64,000 bases of DNA from Zhihengliuella alba (GTDB taxonomy: Bacteria; Actinomycetota; Actinomycetes; Actinomycetales; Micrococcaceae), in contig NZ_BAABCJ010000001.1 in the NCBI RefSeq assembly GCF_039538765.1, positions 806,001 through 870,000 on the forward strand, read 5' to 3'. The translations under genes were made by a program, and so were the position numbers. Below, in pieces: positions 26,120-34,161 of this stretch (the first letter of the stretch is position 1; the number at the start of each line of letters is the position of its first letter). Under the pieces are notes generated by a model. It did no database searches. It was given only the letters and a program-made list of their open reading frames with translations, and was not told the origin of the DNA.

Positions 26120-26800
26120 ATGGACTGGTTGAACTCGCTCTTCGAGAACCCCGGCATCACCCGCGCGCTGCCCGAGGCGGTGATGGAGACGCTGCAGATG
26201 GTCATCATCTCCGGTGTCGCGACAGTGCTCATCGGCGTCCCGCTCGGCATCATCCTGCACGTGACCGCGCCGGGCGGCCTCGCGCCCATGCGCCCGCTCA
26301 ACGCCGTCCTGTCCGGGGTCGTCGTGAACATCACCCGCTCCATCCCCTACGCGATCCTGATGCTCGCCCTGATCCCCTTCACGCGCTTCATCGTCGGCAC
26401 GTCGATCGGCCCGGTCGCGGCCTGCGTCTCGCTCACCATCGCCACCGCCCCGTTCTTCGCCCGGCTCGTCGAGACGTCCCTGCGCGACATCCAGGGCGGC
26501 AAGATCGATGCGGCCCTGGTCATGGGGTCGAGCCGCCGGCAGGTCATCCGCAAGGTCATGCTGCCGGAGGCGATGCCGTCGATCGTCTCCGGCGTCACGA
26601 CGACCCTCGTCATGCTCGTCGGCTACTCGGCGATGGCCGGCCTGATCGGCGGCGGCGGCCTCGGCCGCCTCGCCTACAACTACGGCTACCAGCGGTACGA
26701 CGTCGCGGTCATGATCGTCACCATCGCGGTCATGGTGATCCTCGTCCAGCTGATCCAGGTCGTGGGCGACTGGCTGAGCCGCCGCGTGGACCACCGCTAG
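26120..26800 (+). CDS. metI: methionine ABC transporter permease
   Basis: This 226-residue protein has five to six membrane helices, typical for MetI. The EAA-type coupling motif (AALVMGSSRRQVIRKVMLPEA) contacts MetN. LVGYSAMAGLIGGGGLGRLAYNYGY is the family-typical segment before the last helix. The ATG follows AAGGAGG and lies 2 nt after metN. Two copies would form the membrane pore for D/L-methionine, fed by MetQ. Confidence 0.93.
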   Translation: MDWLNSLFENPGITRALPEAVMETLQMVIISGVATVLIGVPLGIILHVTAPGGLAPMRPLNAVLSGVVVNITRSIPYAILMLALIPFTRFIVGTSIGPVAACVSLTIATAPFFARLVETSLRDIQGGKIDAALVMGSSRRQVIRKVMLPEAMPSIVSGVTTTLVMLVGYSAMAGLIGGGGLGRLAYNYGYQRYDVAVMIVTIAVMVILVQLIQVVGDWLSRRVDHR

Positions 26801-26926
26801 CCACAGGCCCCCGCCCCCACAGATCCCCGCCGCCCTGCGCGGCGGACTGCGACTGGTAGCCGCCGGTCGCACCACTTGCCCTCCCCGCCGCCCGGGGCGG
26901 GCCGGACCCGAAAAGGATGCGTTCCC

Positions 26927-27760
26927 ATGCGTCACAAGCTCTCACTCGCAGCGACCGGTGCGGTCGCTCTCCTCGCGCTGACGGCTTGCGGTGGCTCGTC
27001 CACCCCCAGCGCGGAGACCCCGAACCCGGAGGATCCGGTGGTCGTGACCGTCGGCGCCATGCCCGTCCCGCACGCCAAGATCCTCGAGTACGTCGACCAG
27101 AACCTCGCCCCGGAGGCGGGGATCGACATCGAGGTCCAGGAGTTCGACGACTACCAGACGCCGAACATCGCCCTCGCCGAGGGCAGCATCGACGTCAACT
27201 ACTACCAGCACCTCCCCTGGTTCGAGGACCAGGTGGCGACCAAGGGCTACGAGTTCGAGCACGGCGCCGGCATCCACATCGAGCCCTATGCCGCGTTCTC
27301 GCAGCACGGCTCCGTCGAGGAGATCCCCGACGGCGGGATGGTCGCCATCACCAACGACCCCTCCAACCAGCTGCGCGCGCTGAAGCTGCTGGAGAAGGGC
27401 GGCCTGCTCGAGAACATCGAGGACGACACGACGGCACTGTCCCTCACCGAGGAGCAGAACCCGAAGGGCCTGGAGTTCGAGGAGAACCAGCCCGAGGTCC
27501 TCGTCCAGCAGGTCCAGGACCCGCAGGTCGACGTCGCGATCGTCAACGGCAACTACATCCTCGAGGCCGGCATGAGCACCGAGGACGCGCTCCTCGTGGA
27601 GGACGTCACGGCGAAGAACCCCTATGCCAACTTCCTCGCGTGGCGCGCGGGCGAGAGCACCCCGGCGATCGAGAAGCTCGAGGAGCTCATGCAGTCCGAC
27701 GAGGTGAAGCAGTTCATCGAGGAGTCCTGGCCCAACGGGGACGTCATGCCGACCGAGTAG
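26927..27760 (+). CDS. metQ: MetQ/NlpA methionine-binding lipoprotein
   Basis: This 277-residue lipoprotein has a lipobox LTAC at residues 18-21, giving a membrane-anchored Cys21. The binding fold follows; family segments visible are VTVGAMPVPHAKILEYV, SIDVNYYQHLPWFEDQ and ITNDPSNQLRALKLLEKGG. It is the NlpA/MetQ family receptor for methionine. The AAAAGGA site lies about 9 nt before the ATG. The 126-bp gap from metI contains two small hairpins (26830-26845 and 26884-26901), which may adjust expression of the receptor relative to the permease. A very strong hairpin ends the operon. Confidence 0.92.
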   Translation: MRHKLSLAATGAVALLALTACGGSSTPSAETPNPEDPVVVTVGAMPVPHAKILEYVDQNLAPEAGIDIEVQEFDDYQTPNIALAEGSIDVNYYQHLPWFEDQVATKGYEFEHGAGIHIEPYAAFSQHGSVEEIPDGGMVAITNDPSNQLRALKLLEKGGLLENIEDDTTALSLTEEQNPKGLEFEENQPEVLVQQVQDPQVDVAIVNGNYILEAGMSTEDALLVEDVTAKNPYANFLAWRAGESTPAIEKLEELMQSDEVKQFIEESWPNGDVMPTE

Positions 27761-27792
27761 TCACGGCAGCACGCTCGCCTTCCCCGGGCACA

Positions 27793-27839
27793 ACGACGGC
27801 GGCCGGTCACCTTCAGCGAAGGTGACCGGCCGCCGTCGT
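27793..27839. terminator. strong bidirectional terminator metQ / hemL
   Basis: A perfect 21-bp stem with a 5-nt loop (CAGCG) lies between two convergent genes. It is the longest perfect hairpin I found in the window. Confidence 0.85.
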
Positions 27840-27863
27840 CGTAGCGAGCCGCTCCCGACCGTG

Positions 27864-29192
27864 TCAGCCGGCAGCGGGCCGGGCCGATGCCGCAGCCCGG
27901 GCGGCCGCCGGCAGGGCGGCGAAGATCCGCTCCATCGCCGCGTCGTCGTGCGCGGCGGAGAGGAACCAGGCCTCGAAGACGCTAGGCGGCAGGTAGACGC
28001 CGGACTCCAGCATCGAGTGGAAGAACGGGCCGTAGCGGAAGGATTCCTGGGCCTGGGCCTGGGCGTAGTCGCGGACTCCGTGCTCGCGCGTGCCGAAGGC
28101 GACGGAGAACAGGTTGCCGGCCGTCTGGATCGAGTAGTCGACCCCGGCGGCGTCGAGCGCATCGGCCAGGGCGCGCTGCAGTTCCGCGCTCCGGGCGTCG
28201 ATGTGCGCGTAGACGTCGGCGGTCGCGTTCTCGAGCTGGGCGATGCCCGCGGCCATCGCGACCGGGTTCCCGGAGAGCGTGCCCGCCTGGTAGACGGGCC
28301 CGGTCGGCGCCAGGTAGTCCATCACGGCGGCCCGGCCGCCGAGGGCCGCGGTGGGCAGGCCGGCGCCGATCACCTTCCCGAACGTGTAGAGGTCCGGGGT
28401 CCATCCCTCCTGGCGGCCCGAGAGACCCCAGTAGCCGGCGTCGGAGACGCGGAAGCCCGTGAGGACCTCGTCGAGGATCAGCAGTGCTCCGTGGGCGTGC
28501 GCGGTCTCCTTGAGGAACCGGTTGAAGCCCGGCTCGGGGGTGACGACGCCCATGTTGGCCGGCGCGGACTCGGTGATGATCGCGGCGATGTTCTGGCCAT
28601 GCTCCGCGAAGGCGGCCTCGATGGCGGCACGGTCGTTGTACGGCAGGACGAGCGTCTCGGCCGCGGTGGCCGCCGTGACGCCGGCGGATCCCGGCAGCGA
28701 CATGGTGGCGACGCCGGACCCGGCGGCCGCGAGGAGCCCGTCGAGGTGGCCGTGGTAGCACCCGGCGAACTTCACGACGAGGTCGCGGCCCGTGTAGCCA
28801 CGGGCCAGCCGGACGGCCGTCATGGTGGCCTCGGTCCCCGTGGAGACCATGCGCAGGCGGTCCACTCCCCCGACGCGCTGGGCGACGAGCTGGGCCAGAC
28901 GGGACTCGTCCGGCGTGGAGGCGCCGAAGGAGAGCCCGCGGTCGACGGCGGCGTGGACTGCCTCCTGGATGGCGGGGTGCCGGTGACCGAGAAGGGCCGG
29001 ACCCCAGGAGCAGACCAGGTCGACATAGCGCCGCCCGTCGGCGTCGGTCACGTAGGGCCCGTCCGCCTCGACGATGAAGCGCGGGCTGCCGCCGACGGAG
29101 CCGAAGGCCCGCACCGGGGAGTTCACGCCCCCGGGCATCAGCTGCTGCGCCGTCGCGTAGTAGGCCTCGTTCTGACTCTGTGTTGCGCTCAA
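27864..29192 (-). CDS. hemL: glutamate-1-semialdehyde 2,1-aminomutase
   Basis: This 442-residue PLP enzyme (GsaM) converts glutamate-1-semialdehyde to 5-aminolevulinate. Visible motifs are LMPGGVNSPVRAF near the N-terminus, the PLP-contacting LILDEVLTGFR, and the Schiff-base lysine in YTFGKVIGAGLP near residue 271. Length is normal. The TTG start is read from GAGAGAGG 5 nt upstream. It is the last gene of the minus-strand heme operon, 39 nt after hemB. Confidence 0.95.
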   Translation of the reverse strand: MSATQSQNEAYYATAQQLMPGGVNSPVRAFGSVGGSPRFIVEADGPYVTDADGRRYVDLVCSWGPALLGHRHPAIQEAVHAAVDRGLSFGASTPDESRLAQLVAQRVGGVDRLRMVSTGTEATMTAVRLARGYTGRDLVVKFAGCYHGHLDGLLAAAGSGVATMSLPGSAGVTAATAAETLVLPYNDRAAIEAAFAEHGQNIAAIITESAPANMGVVTPEPGFNRFLKETAHAHGALLILDEVLTGFRVSDAGYWGLSGRQEGWTPDLYTFGKVIGAGLPTAALGGRAAVMDYLAPTGPVYQAGTLSGNPVAMAAGIAQLENATADVYAHIDARSAELQRALADALDAAGVDYSIQTAGNLFSVAFGTREHGVRDYAQAQAQESFRYGPFFHSMLESGVYLPPSVFEAWFLSAAHDDAAMERIFAALPAAARAAASARPAAG

Positions 29193-29231
29193 GGGAACCT
29201 CTCTCGGTGCTCGTTCTTCTCGGCGTTCAGC

Positions 29232-30212
29232 CTAGCGTTCGCGCAGCCACCCGGCGATTTCGGCCGCCCAGTAGGTGAGGACCGTATCGGCGCCGGCGCG
29301 GCGGATGCCCAGGACCGACTCGAGGACCGCGCCGCGGCGGTCGATCCAGCCGTTGGCGGCGGCGGCCTCGATCATCGCGTACTCGCCGGAGATCTGGTAC
29401 GCGGACACCGGCACGGGCGACACCGCGGCCACGTCGGCGATGATGTCCAGGTAGCTCATCGCCGGCTTGACCATGACCATGTCCGCGCCCTCGGCAAGAT
29501 CCAGCTCCACCTCGCGGATCGCCTCGCGGCGGTTGGCACCGTCCATCTGGTAGGTCCGCCGGTCGCCGGTCAGCTGGGAGTCCACGGCCTCGCGGAACGG
29601 GCCGTAGAAGGCCGAGGCGTACTTGGCCGCGTAGGCGAGGATGGAGACGTCGTGGTGGCCGGCGGCGTCGAGCGCCCGGCGGATGACGCCGACCTGGCCG
29701 TCCATCATCCCCGACGGGCCGAGCATGTGCGCGCCGGCGTCGGCCTGCGCTACGGCCATCCGGCCGTAGAGCTCCAGTGTGGCGTCGTTGTCGACGCCGC
29801 CCTGCGCGTCGAGGACACCGCAGTGGCCGTGGTCGGTGAACTCGTCGAGGCAGACGTCCCCCATGACCACGAGTTCGTCGCCGACCTCGATGCGCACGTC
29901 CCCGATGGCCCGGTTCAGGACGCCGTCCGGGTCGAGGCCGGCACTGCCGGTCGCGTCCCGGTGCTCGGGGATGCCGAAGAGCATGATGCCGCCGAGCCCG
30001 AGCTCCGCGGCCTCGGCCGCGGCGCGCTTGAGCGAGTCCGTGGTGTGCTGCACGACGCCGGGCATCGACTGGATCGGGTTCGGCTCGCTCAGCCCCTCGC
30101 GGATGAAGGCGGGCAGGATGAGGTGCTGCGGGTCCAGGGAGACCTCGGCGCTGAGTCGGCGCATCGCGGGGGTGGTGCGCAGGCGGCGCGGGCGGTGGTG
30201 GGGGAAGCTCAT
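29232..30212 (-). CDS. hemB: porphobilinogen synthase (ALA dehydratase)
   Basis: This 326-residue enzyme condenses two 5-aminolevulinate molecules. The two active-site lysines are visible in AYAAKYASAFYGPFR (about 196) and MVMVKPAMSYLDI (about 247). The metal-site loop is DVCLDEFTDHGHCG: two cysteines of the zinc triad are present but the middle one is Asp. It is therefore neither the classic three-Cys zinc type nor the Asp-rich magnesium type; I believe this hybrid is common in Actinobacteria. It lies 42 nt after hemD and upstream of hemL. Confidence 0.95.
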   Translation of the reverse strand: MSFPHHRPRRLRTTPAMRRLSAEVSLDPQHLILPAFIREGLSEPNPIQSMPGVVQHTTDSLKRAAAEAAELGLGGIMLFGIPEHRDATGSAGLDPDGVLNRAIGDVRIEVGDELVVMGDVCLDEFTDHGHCGVLDAQGGVDNDATLELYGRMAVAQADAGAHMLGPSGMMDGQVGVIRRALDAAGHHDVSILAYAAKYASAFYGPFREAVDSQLTGDRRTYQMDGANRREAIREVELDLAEGADMVMVKPAMSYLDIIADVAAVSPVPVSAYQISGEYAMIEAAAANGWIDRRGAVLESVLGIRRAGADTVLTYWAAEIAGWLRER

Positions 30213-30254
30213 GCGTGGTTCCTTCGTGGTGTCGGGATGGTCGTCGGTCGGCGG

Positions 30255-31193
30255 TCAGCCGGGCGGGGCGGCGTCGGCTCGGGCAGCCGCCCAGGCCTCC
30301 GCCATGGCCTCCGGCGTGGGAGCGGCGGCCACCGCGATCCCCCGGTGCCCCAGCTCGCGCAGGGCGGCGGCGGTCGGCTGGCCGATCGCCACGGGCACGA
30401 TCCCGTCGGCTCCTCCGATCGGTCCGGCCAGGTCGGTGAAGCGGTGCGCGATGCTCGGCGAGGTGAACAGGACGGCGTCGACCCCGCCTGCCCGCACGAG
30501 GCCGGGCAGGTCCGCCGCGGCCAGCCGGGCTGCGTCGTTCTCCGGCACGGTGCCGTCGGCGACCGCCAGCGGTTCCGTGAGCCGCCGCCCGGGCCGCGCG
30601 GGTGCGTCCACGGTCCGGTAGGCGACGACGACGTCGGTCGACTCCCCCGCGCGCTGCAGCCCCGTCGCCAGGGTCGCCGAGGCGAGGTCGGCCTGCGGGA
30701 GGAGGATCCGCGCGGGGGTGTGCCCGGGCCCCGCCGCGACCGTCTCCCGCCACAGCGAGACGAGCCCCTCGGCGGACTGTCCCCGCTCGGGGGTCGGGAG
30801 CAGTTCGATGTCCATCCCCTCGGCCCGCGCCGCGCGGGCGGTCGCGTCGCCGACGGCGCCGATCCGGGTCCCGGCGGGGAGGTGGAGCCCGCGCCCCAGG
30901 GCCCGCGCCCGCTGCTTCAGCGCGCGGATGGTCGTGATCGAGGTCAGGATCATCCAGTCGTAGCCGCCGTCGAGCAGGGCCAGCAGGGCTGCGTCGAGGG
31001 CGGCGGTGTCCGCGGGCAGCTCGAAGTCGATCAGCGGGCAGAGGACCGTGGCGGCCCCGTGCCGGGCCAGGACCTCCACGGTCCGGCCCGCACGGTCGGG
31101 GCTGCGCATGAGCAGCGCGGTCCTCCCGGAGAGGGCCGCACTGGCTCCGCTGCCCGGTGCGTCGGCCGCCCCGGCGCCCACTGAACTGCCCAT
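30255..31193 (-). CDS. hemD: uroporphyrinogen-III synthase
   Basis: This 312-residue protein shows the weakly conserved HemD fold. Two Rossmann-like halves contain YDWMILTSITTIRAL and VDAVLFTSPSIAHRF, followed by VPVAIGQPTAAALRELG. It closes and inverts ring D of hydroxymethylbilane. It lies 11 nt after hemC, and its first ~20 residues are Ala/Gly-rich and probably disordered. Position between hemC and hemB supports the call strongly. Confidence 0.9.
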   Translation of the reverse strand: MGSSVGAGAADAPGSGASAALSGRTALLMRSPDRAGRTVEVLARHGAATVLCPLIDFELPADTAALDAALLALLDGGYDWMILTSITTIRALKQRARALGRGLHLPAGTRIGAVGDATARAARAEGMDIELLPTPERGQSAEGLVSLWRETVAAGPGHTPARILLPQADLASATLATGLQRAGESTDVVVAYRTVDAPARPGRRLTEPLAVADGTVPENDAARLAAADLPGLVRAGGVDAVLFTSPSIAHRFTDLAGPIGGADGIVPVAIGQPTAAALRELGHRGIAVAAAPTPEAMAEAWAAARADAAPPG

Positions 31194-31204
31194 GGCCGGC
31201 GCCC

Positions 31205-32173
31205 CTACAGTCCGGCCAGGTCCGCGGCGCCCTCGCGGAGCATGAGATCCGCGAGCTCGCGCCCCAGCGCGTCGGCCCCGCCGACCGTCAGCTCTCGCGT
31301 GGACGCGCTCCGGCGGATCACGTCCGTGCCGTCCGGGGCGGCGACGACGGCGTCGAGGAGCAGCTGGTCCGCCTCGACGCGGGCGAGCGCGCCGATCGGT
31401 GCGGCGCAGCCGCCCTCCAGCTGGGCCAGGAGCGCGCGCTCGCTCGTCACGGCGAGCCGGGTCGGCAGGTCGTCCAACTCGCGCAGCGCCTCGGCCAGTT
31501 CACCGGTCCGGGCGGTCTCCGGCCGGCACTCGACGGCGAGCGCGCCCTGGCCCGGCGCGGGCAGGACGTCGGCCGGGTCGAGGTACTCGGTGATGTGCGC
31601 GTGCAGGCCGAGCCGCTCCAGTCCGGCCGCGGCGAGGACGACGGCGTCCAGGTCGCCCTGGGCGACGCGACCCACGCCGCCGTCGTCCGCCTGGTCCGGG
31701 GAGCCCTTGACCCGGCCCAGGCGGGTCCCGACGTTGCCGCGGATGTCCACGATCTGCAGGTCGGGCCGGGCGTACCGCAGTTGCGCGGCGCGGCGTGGGG
31801 AACCCGTCCCGACGGTGGCGCCCTCGGGCAGCTCCGCCAGGAACAGGCCGTCGCGCGCGCAGAGCGCGTCGCGGACGTCCACCCGTGGCGGGATCGCCGC
31901 GACGACCAGGCCCTCCGGCTGCTTCGTCGGCAGGTCCTTCAGCGAGTGCACGGCCAGATCGCACCGGCCCTCGAGCAGCGCCACCCGTAGCGCCGCCGCG
32001 AAGACACCGGTCCCGCCGAGCTGGGCGAGCGAGCCGGAGGTGACATCGCCCTCCGTCTTCACCAGCACGGTGCGGTGCTCCTGCCCGGTGAGCCCGCTGA
32101 GCGCCTCGGCGACGTGCCCGGTCTGGGTGGTGGCCAGGGCGGATCCGCGCGTGCCGACCGTGAACTCGCTCAT
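31205..32173 (-). CDS. hemC: hydroxymethylbilane synthase (porphobilinogen deaminase)
   Basis: This 322-residue enzyme polymerises four porphobilinogens. Family motifs are VGTRGSALATTQT at the start, DLAVHSLKDLPT, VGTGSPRRAAQL and DIRGNVGTRLGRV. The dipyrromethane-cofactor Cys lies in LEGGCAAPIGALA near residue 253. The ATG overlaps the hemH stop as ATGA, so the two are translationally coupled. Confidence 0.96.
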   Translation of the reverse strand: MSEFTVGTRGSALATTQTGHVAEALSGLTGQEHRTVLVKTEGDVTSGSLAQLGGTGVFAAALRVALLEGRCDLAVHSLKDLPTKQPEGLVVAAIPPRVDVRDALCARDGLFLAELPEGATVGTGSPRRAAQLRYARPDLQIVDIRGNVGTRLGRVKGSPDQADDGGVGRVAQGDLDAVVLAAAGLERLGLHAHITEYLDPADVLPAPGQGALAVECRPETARTGELAEALRELDDLPTRLAVTSERALLAQLEGGCAAPIGALARVEADQLLLDAVVAAPDGTDVIRRSASTRELTVGGADALGRELADLMLREGAADLAGL

Positions 32174-33390
32174 CGCGACGCCGGCCCGGCCTGCGCCGAC
32201 GGGGCGGAGTCGGACGGGGCGGAGTCGGACGGGGCGGGCGCCGACTCGGCGACCGGCCGACGCGCGCCGGAGCGAGCGGTCAGCATGGGCCGGCAGCCGG
32301 TCACGCAGCAGATGTCGCCCCAGTCGCCGGGGACCACCTGCTCGCCCCTCGCGGGGGCCTGGCCGCCGGCACCGTGGAGCTGCTCGGCGACGATGTCCAC
32401 GAGTCCGCCGACGAAGGCGGCATGCGTCCCCGGCGTCGGGGCCCGGTGGAAGGCGAGGCCGAGCTCCGCGGCGGTGTCCCGGGCCTCGGTGTCGAGGTCC
32501 CACTTGACCTCCATGTGATCGGACACGAAGCCGATCGGCATGACCACGACGCCGCGGGTGCCCGCGGCGGCGTACTCCTCGATCGCGTCGTTGATGTCCG
32601 GCTCCAGCCAGGGGGTGGTCGGCGCTCCGGAGCGGGACTGGAAGACCAGGGAGTGCTCCAGGCCGGCGGCCTCCGGCACGGTCTCCATCAGCGTCCGGGC
32701 GACGGCGAGGTGCTGGGCCGTGTAGGCGTCCGTCCCGTACTCGGCCTTCACGTGGTCCGGTCCCTGCGCATCGGCGACGGCGGTGGGGATGGAGTGGGTG
32801 ACGAAGACGACCTTGGGCTGCGCGTCCGGCTCGCCCTTGGCGGCCAGCTGCGCCCTGACGTCCTCCAGCCCGGCGGCGAGCGCCTCCTGGAACGGGGCGA
32901 TGAAGGCGCGGTCGTAGAAGAACTGGCGGATCTTCACGACGTCGATCTTGCCCTCGAGACCGGTCTTCTCGTAGGCCTGCGCGATGTCCTCGCGGTACTG
33001 GCAGCAGCTCGAGTAGCCGGCGTAGGCGCTGGTGACCAGCATGAGCACGCGGCGGTGGCCGTCGTCGTACATCTGCTGGAGCGCCTCGGGGATGTAGGGG
33101 TCCCAGTTGCGGTTGCCCCAGTAGAGCGGCAGGCTCCAGTCGCGGCGGGCGATCTCTGCCTCGAGGGCGGCCAGGAGGTCCCGGTTCTGCTCGTTGATGG
33201 GGCTGACCCCGCCGTTCGCCCGGTAGTGGGTGGCGACCTCCTCGAGGCGCTCGTCCGGGATCCCGCGGCCGGCGGTGACGTTGCGCAGGAACGGGATGAC
33301 GTCGTCCTGGCCCTCGGGTCCGCCGAAGGAGGCGAGGAGGACGGCGTCGTAGCCCAGGCCCTCGGTGGTCTGGTTCTCGGCGCGGCTCAT
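32170..33390 (-). CDS. hemH: coproporphyrin III ferrochelatase
   Basis: This 406-residue CpfC-type ferrochelatase inserts iron into coproporphyrin III. Motifs include LLASFGGPEG, NRNWDPYIPEAL, the catalytic VFVTHSIPTAV and the Glu motif VMPIGFVSDHMEVKWDLD. Cysteines 129-130 and a C-terminal DICCVTGC cluster fit the [2Fe-2S] ligands known in actinobacterial ferrochelatases. The last ~35 residues are low complexity, with a duplicated 15-bp unit. Its start overlaps the hemQ stop by one base (TGATG) and its stop overlaps hemC. Confidence 0.95.
   Translation of the reverse strand: MSRAENQTTEGLGYDAVLLASFGGPEGQDDVIPFLRNVTAGRGIPDERLEEVATHYRANGGVSPINEQNRDLLAALEAEIARRDWSLPLYWGNRNWDPYIPEALQQMYDDGHRRVLMLVTSAYAGYSSCCQYREDIAQAYEKTGLEGKIDVVKIRQFFYDRAFIAPFQEALAAGLEDVRAQLAAKGEPDAQPKVVFVTHSIPTAVADAQGPDHVKAEYGTDAYTAQHLAVARTLMETVPEAAGLEHSLVFQSRSGAPTTPWLEPDINDAIEEYAAAGTRGVVVMPIGFVSDHMEVKWDLDTEARDTAAELGLAFHRAPTPGTHAAFVGGLVDIVAEQLHGAGGQAPARGEQVVPGDWGDICCVTGCRPMLTARSGARRPVAESAPAPSDSAPSDSAPSAQAGPASR
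32201..32230 (-). repeat. two perfect 15-bp direct repeats in hemH tail
   Basis: The unit GGGGCGGAGTCGGAC occurs twice in tandem, plus a 7-bp third partial copy. It encodes APSDS repeats at the disordered C-terminus of ferrochelatase. Confidence 0.8.
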
Positions 33391-34097
33391 CAGCGCAGCA
33401 CCTCCGCGATCTGCGCGATGTCGATCCGCTGGCCCGTGTAGAACGGGATCTCCTCGCGGACGTGGTTGCGCGCGTCGGTGTAGCGCAGGTGCCGCATCAT
33501 GTCGACGAGGTCGATCAGGGCCGGGGCCTCGAGGCAGACCATCCACTCGTAGTCGTTCAGGGCGAAGGCGGCGACGGTGTTCGCCAGGACGTCCGGGAAG
33601 TCGCGGCCCAGGATGCCGTGGTCGCGCAGCATCTTGCCCCGCTCGGCCGGGTCCAGCAGGTACCACTCGTAGGAGCGGACGAACGGGTAGACCGTCATCC
33701 ACTGGCCGGCGGGGACGCCGCGGGAGAAGGCCGGCGAGTGGTCCTTCGCGAACTCCGCGTCGCGGTGCACGCCCATCGAGGACCAGACCACGGAGGTCTC
33801 GGCGAAGAGGTAGGTGCGGCGGATCTTGCGCACGGCCTCCTGCAGGGCCTCCGCGCTGGGGCCGTGGAGCCAGGTCATGACGTCCGCGTCGGCGCGCATG
33901 CCGGAGACGTCGTAGGCGCCGCGCAGGGTGACGCCGTCGGCGGCGAGCTCCTCCACCAGCGCCTCGAAGGCGCCGACGCCCTCGGAGCGGTCCAGGTCTG
34001 ATTCGCGCTTGAACACCGTCCACAGCGTGAAATGCAGGGTGTCGCCCTCGCGCTCGCGGTCCGCGATCACGGGGCTGTTCGAACGGTTCTCGCTCAT
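33390..34097 (-). CDS. hemQ: coproheme decarboxylase (ChdC/HemQ)
   Basis: This 235-residue chlorite-dismutase-family protein carries out the last step of the coproporphyrin pathway, turning coproheme into protoheme with peroxide. The catalytic Tyr137 lies in MTVYPFVRSYEWYLL. The family segments FTLWTVFKRE and DADVMTWLHGPS are present. A ribosome site (AAAGAGG) precedes the ATG. The stop overlaps the hemH start (TGATG). The 64-nt gap from hemY is the largest within the operon. Confidence 0.95.
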   Translation of the reverse strand: MSENRSNSPVIADREREGDTLHFTLWTVFKRESDLDRSEGVGAFEALVEELAADGVTLRGAYDVSGMRADADVMTWLHGPSAEALQEAVRKIRRTYLFAETSVVWSSMGVHRDAEFAKDHSPAFSRGVPAGQWMTVYPFVRSYEWYLLDPAERGKMLRDHGILGRDFPDVLANTVAAFALNDYEWMVCLEAPALIDLVDMMRHLRYTDARNHVREEIPFYTGQRIDIAQIAEVLR

Positions 34098-34161
34098 GGT
34101 GCCTCTTTCTTGATGTGGCGTGGGTCCAGCGGCGTCGCTGGCGGTGTGTGGTCGGCGCCGG

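Noticed and set aside
27822..31184. A ~1120-codon open frame on the plus strand opposite hemL-hemB-hemD
   Set aside because: The minus-strand proteins have full catalytic motifs. The plus-strand frame is low complexity with no start signal.
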